Positions 12,458 through 14,577 of a DNA stretch of 14,577 nt are shown piece by piece. The notes beneath the pieces were generated by a model. It saw nothing but the letters and a program-made list of their open reading frames with translations. It was not told where the DNA came from and did no database searches. Position numbers and translations under genes: made by a program. Location of the stretch: NCBI RefSeq assembly GCF_002455975.1, contig NZ_DKLM01000014.1, forward strand, positions 11,198-25,774. Direction: 5' to 3'. The stretch comes from Clostridium sp. UBA6640. GTDB taxonomy: Bacteria > Bacillota > Clostridia > Clostridiales > Clostridiaceae. Each line of letters starts with the position of its first letter. Within the stretch, counting starts at the first letter, position 1.

Positions 12458-14191
12458 CTATACTTTAAACTTAGAAATACTTTCGTTTAATACTTCAGCT
12501 TCTCTATTTAAGAATTCAGACATTGCTTTAAATTCTTCTGATGAAGCCATTTGCTCCTCAGTTACTGCTGCTAAATTCATAGCATTTGTATCTATTGTTT
12601 TTGACACTGTATCAATTTCGTTCATACTTTCATTTATATTTCCAATGTTTGATACTATTTCGCTAGCTGAATTTTTGATTTCAACTATTTTGTTTTCTAT
12701 ATCTGCATTAGAATTTTTTATTACTTCAAAAGTATCACTTACATTATCAGTATATTTCTTACCCTCTTTTGTCATATTTACACTGACAGAAACTGCTTGT
12801 AGAACATTATTTGTTTGTTCATTCATAACTCCAATTATATCTACTACTTCACTAGCTGCTGCGTTTGATTCTACAGCAAGTTTTCTAACTTCATCGGCTA
12901 CAACAGCAAAACCTTTTCCATCTTCACCTGCTCTTGCTGCTTCAATTGCTGCATTCAATGCAAGAAGATTAGTTTGGTCAGCAATACTTGATATTGTTGT
13001 TAATATACCTTGTATCTTATTAATGCTTTGCGCTAATTCTGTAATAACTGAATTTACATTATTGATACTACTTTCAATATTATCAATTTGATTCTTAGTA
13101 TTTTTAATTACTACTGTTCCGTTATTAGTATCTTCTAATGTTTTATATGCGATTTTATCAGTATGATTTATTTGTGTAAAAATATTTTGAATGTCGGAAT
13201 CTAAACTATCTAAAACATCTTTTATGTTTTGTGTTTTTGTAGCTTGCTCAGTTGATATTGAAGAAATTTCATTTGTAGATATAGTCAATTCCTCAGAAGC
13301 ACTTGATGAGTCTGATGAACTTTCTAAAATTCCTTGTGCTGCTTCTGTAACTTTTTTGGAAGATACTTGAATTTTTTCTATCATGTCTCTTAATGATTCA
13401 ACAGTCTTACTTAGTGCAATGTTAATTTTACCTATTTCATCCTTTCTAGAAGTATCAATAGGTGAAGTTAAATCTCCTTCTGCAATAGTATTTATTGATT
13501 TCACTAGTACTCCCATTGGCTTAAACATAATTTTTGAAGCAATATAGCTAACAATTATAGAAATTCCTATTAAAACAAGAGTAACTAAAATTATTATTAT
13601 AGTTAATTGATGTGTCCTTTCTGAAAGGTCTGAACCTCTATAATCATATTCTACTACTCCAACTACTTTATTAGCAGAATTTAATATTGGAACAAAAGCT
13701 GATATATAATGATTATTAAGTGATTCAACATAATACATTTTACTTACCTGTGCTTCACCTGTATCAAAAGCTTTTTTTGCCTCTTCTGAAAAATCAGATT
13801 TTGGTTGCTTATATCCTATTTCTGTATTTGCATCACTTCCGTCAATTACATATGTATAATTGTCTGAGTCATTTGATACAAAGGTATATAACATACCTTT
13901 TCCAATATTATTATTTAATGCTTGTAGTTTTTTTCTTGTGTCAATATAAAATTTGTCACTTCCATTTAAAGAATTTGAAAGCTTTTCAAATTCATCCCCA
14001 TCAATTACTGTAACAGCTGACTTTGCAATATTTAAAGCATCTCCTTGTAGTTGAGTTACAGTATGAGAATACATATTGCTATAAAATATGTAGCCCATGG
14101 AAAAACATGATAATACTATTATCAGTGATGTTATTAACATAATTTTAGATTTCAAAGATAAAGAAACATTTGATATTTTTTTAAATTTCAA
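12458..14191 (-). CDS. Methyl-accepting chemotaxis protein (Cache-like sensor, HAMP, MA domain)
   Basis: This is a membrane chemoreceptor that passes ligand signals to CheA/CheW. Numbered from GTG 14200 (580 aa), it has a first membrane segment at about 20-40, an extracellular Cache-like sensor at 43-198 (includes MLYTFVSND and YISAFVPIL), and a second membrane segment at about 199-222. HAMP follows at about 224-277 (PMGVLVKSINTIAEGDL), then a long helical signalling domain with the conserved hairpin tip NAAIEAARAGEDGKGFAVVA (416-435). TEEQMASSEE (548-557) is a likely methylation segment. AAGGGG nearly touches GTG 14200, so TTG 14191 (577 aa, 10 nt spacing) is the better start; this choice is uncertain. 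No flagellar sigma-D promoter was recognised upstream. The ligand is unknown; it is encoded alone here, convergent to the S15 peptidase. Confidence 0.92.
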   Translation of the reverse strand: MKFKKISNVSLSLKSKIMLITSLIIVLSCFSMGYIFYSNMYSHTVTQLQGDALNIAKSAVTVIDGDEFEKLSNSLNGSDKFYIDTRKKLQALNNNIGKGMLYTFVSNDSDNYTYVIDGSDANTEIGYKQPKSDFSEEAKKAFDTGEAQVSKMYYVESLNNHYISAFVPILNSANKVVGVVEYDYRGSDLSERTHQLTIIIILVTLVLIGISIIVSYIASKIMFKPMGVLVKSINTIAEGDLTSPIDTSRKDEIGKINIALSKTVESLRDMIEKIQVSSKKVTEAAQGILESSSDSSSASEELTISTNEISSISTEQATKTQNIKDVLDSLDSDIQNIFTQINHTDKIAYKTLEDTNNGTVVIKNTKNQIDNIESSINNVNSVITELAQSINKIQGILTTISSIADQTNLLALNAAIEAARAGEDGKGFAVVADEVRKLAVESNAAASEVVDIIGVMNEQTNNVLQAVSVSVNMTKEGKKYTDNVSDTFEVIKNSNADIENKIVEIKNSASEIVSNIGNINESMNEIDTVSKTIDTNAMNLAAVTEEQMASSEEFKAMSEFLNREAEVLNESISKFKV

Positions 14192-14200
14192 ACTTACCAC

Positions 14201-14577
14201 ACCCCTTCATAAATATAGCTTTATAACCTTGAAATACTTTAAGATATCTGAAATAAAATAATCAGTAAAAGATTTACTAATTATTTTGTGCAGTCCGGAT
14301 CAATAAATTCTATTGATACTAGCAATATCAGTAGATTCTACGAAGCAACATAGCACAAAATGAATTAGCATACTTACAGCTATTTTTTAAGATATCTAAA
14401 TAAATACTCTTTTACTACCTAAAAAGTTAATGCACAGCTAATATAGCTGCACACTTGAGTATTTCAATTCATAATTATAGTTGAAATTAACTCTTTATGA
14501 ATTAATTTTTTACTAAGAAGTCATATATAGGATTCCACAATAAAAATTTAATTTATGCATGATTTTAATTTCCATAA
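14201..14577. other. Noncoding end of the window with several inverted repeats
   Basis: No gene was seen in these 377 bases. Besides the large element at 14277-14368, they hold a 12-bp direct repeat TTTAAGATATCT (14238-14249 and 14386-14397). AGTAAAAGA (14264-14272) faces TCTTTTACT (14408-14416). CAGCT/AGCTG lies near 14435-14449, and AATTCATAA faces TTATGAATT around 14466-14504. A gene beginning beyond the right edge could own part of this region. Confidence 0.5.
14277..14368. ncRNA. Candidate structured RNA or DNA element upstream of the chemoreceptor
   Basis: CTAATT-ATTTTGTGC (14277-14291) pairs with GCACAAAAT-AATTAG (14353-14368) over 15 bp, with a single bulged G at 14362. Inside lie a 7-bp hairpin, ATCAATA/TATTGAT, with a 5-nt loop and a short GTAG/CTAC hairpin. 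Unpaired AGTCCGGATC and GAAGCAACATA are left in the junction. This looks like a closed multi-branch RNA fold. It matches no riboswitch class whose conserved motif I could recognise, and the strand is undecided. Confidence 0.4.

Noticed and set aside
12450..13091. Plus-strand frame of 213 codons opposite the chemoreceptor.
   Set aside because: It is antisense to the highly conserved signalling domain. The Ser/Ile/Phe-rich translation is typical of a shadow frame of coiled-coil DNA.
14201..14577. A c-di-GMP (GEMM) riboswitch or flagellar sigma-D promoter before the chemoreceptor.
   Set aside because: The conserved GEMM core and the TAAA-N15-GCCGATAA promoter pattern were looked for on the minus strand and not found.

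Overview
The window looks like chromosomal DNA from a low-GC Gram-positive anaerobe, most likely Clostridium sensu lato. The evidence is the very AT-rich composition, purine-rich Shine-Dalgarno sites of the AGGAG type, frequent GTG and TTG starts, a lipoprotein-type ABC binding protein, long T-tract terminators, and family choices (YoaP-type acetyltransferase, S-layer-homology enzyme, Cache/HAMP chemoreceptor). No rRNA, tRNA, CRISPR array, intact insertion sequence or phage gene is visible.

Left part (1-4345). A TetR-type repressor (minus strand) is divergent from an M24 'Xaa-Pro peptidase-like' gene. The intergenic gap holds a consensus promoter and a perfect 14-bp palindrome just downstream of its -10 box. 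Next comes a WYL-domain regulator, followed by a two-gene unit: a small zinc-ribbon protein and a GNAT-YoaP acetyltransferase. The same half-site (AATATGAC, inverted) lies at nearly the same distance upstream of an extended -10 box in front of both the WYL gene and the two-gene unit. I read this as autoregulation plus local control. A terminator and a separate GGGACGGTTC inverted repeat close the region.

Middle part (4346-8189, all minus strand). A complete cobalamin (B12/corrinoid) ABC importer is encoded as lipoprotein, permease and ATPase, the last two overlapping by 4 bp. Upstream lie two separate cobalamin riboswitches, each with its own promoter and its own terminator. The distal riboswitch-terminator unit has no gene of its own, so the operon is either doubly gated or carries an orphan riboswitch. 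This is the most unusual arrangement in the window.

Right part (8328-14577). An alpha/beta hydrolase with its own promoter and terminator lies on the minus strand. After about 550 bp of noncoding DNA (a 16-bp direct repeat with 23-bp period, an extended -10 promoter and a run of eight G as ribosome-binding site) comes a large secreted S15 Xaa-Pro dipeptidyl-peptidase with an N-terminal S-layer-homology-like region. A long hairpin separates it from a convergent methyl-accepting chemotaxis protein. The last 377 bases are noncoding and contain a large multi-stem inverted-repeat structure that I could not assign to a known RNA family.

The window is therefore a set of short, independently controlled units rather than one pathway. 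The common themes are nutrient uptake (B12, peptides) and sensing.
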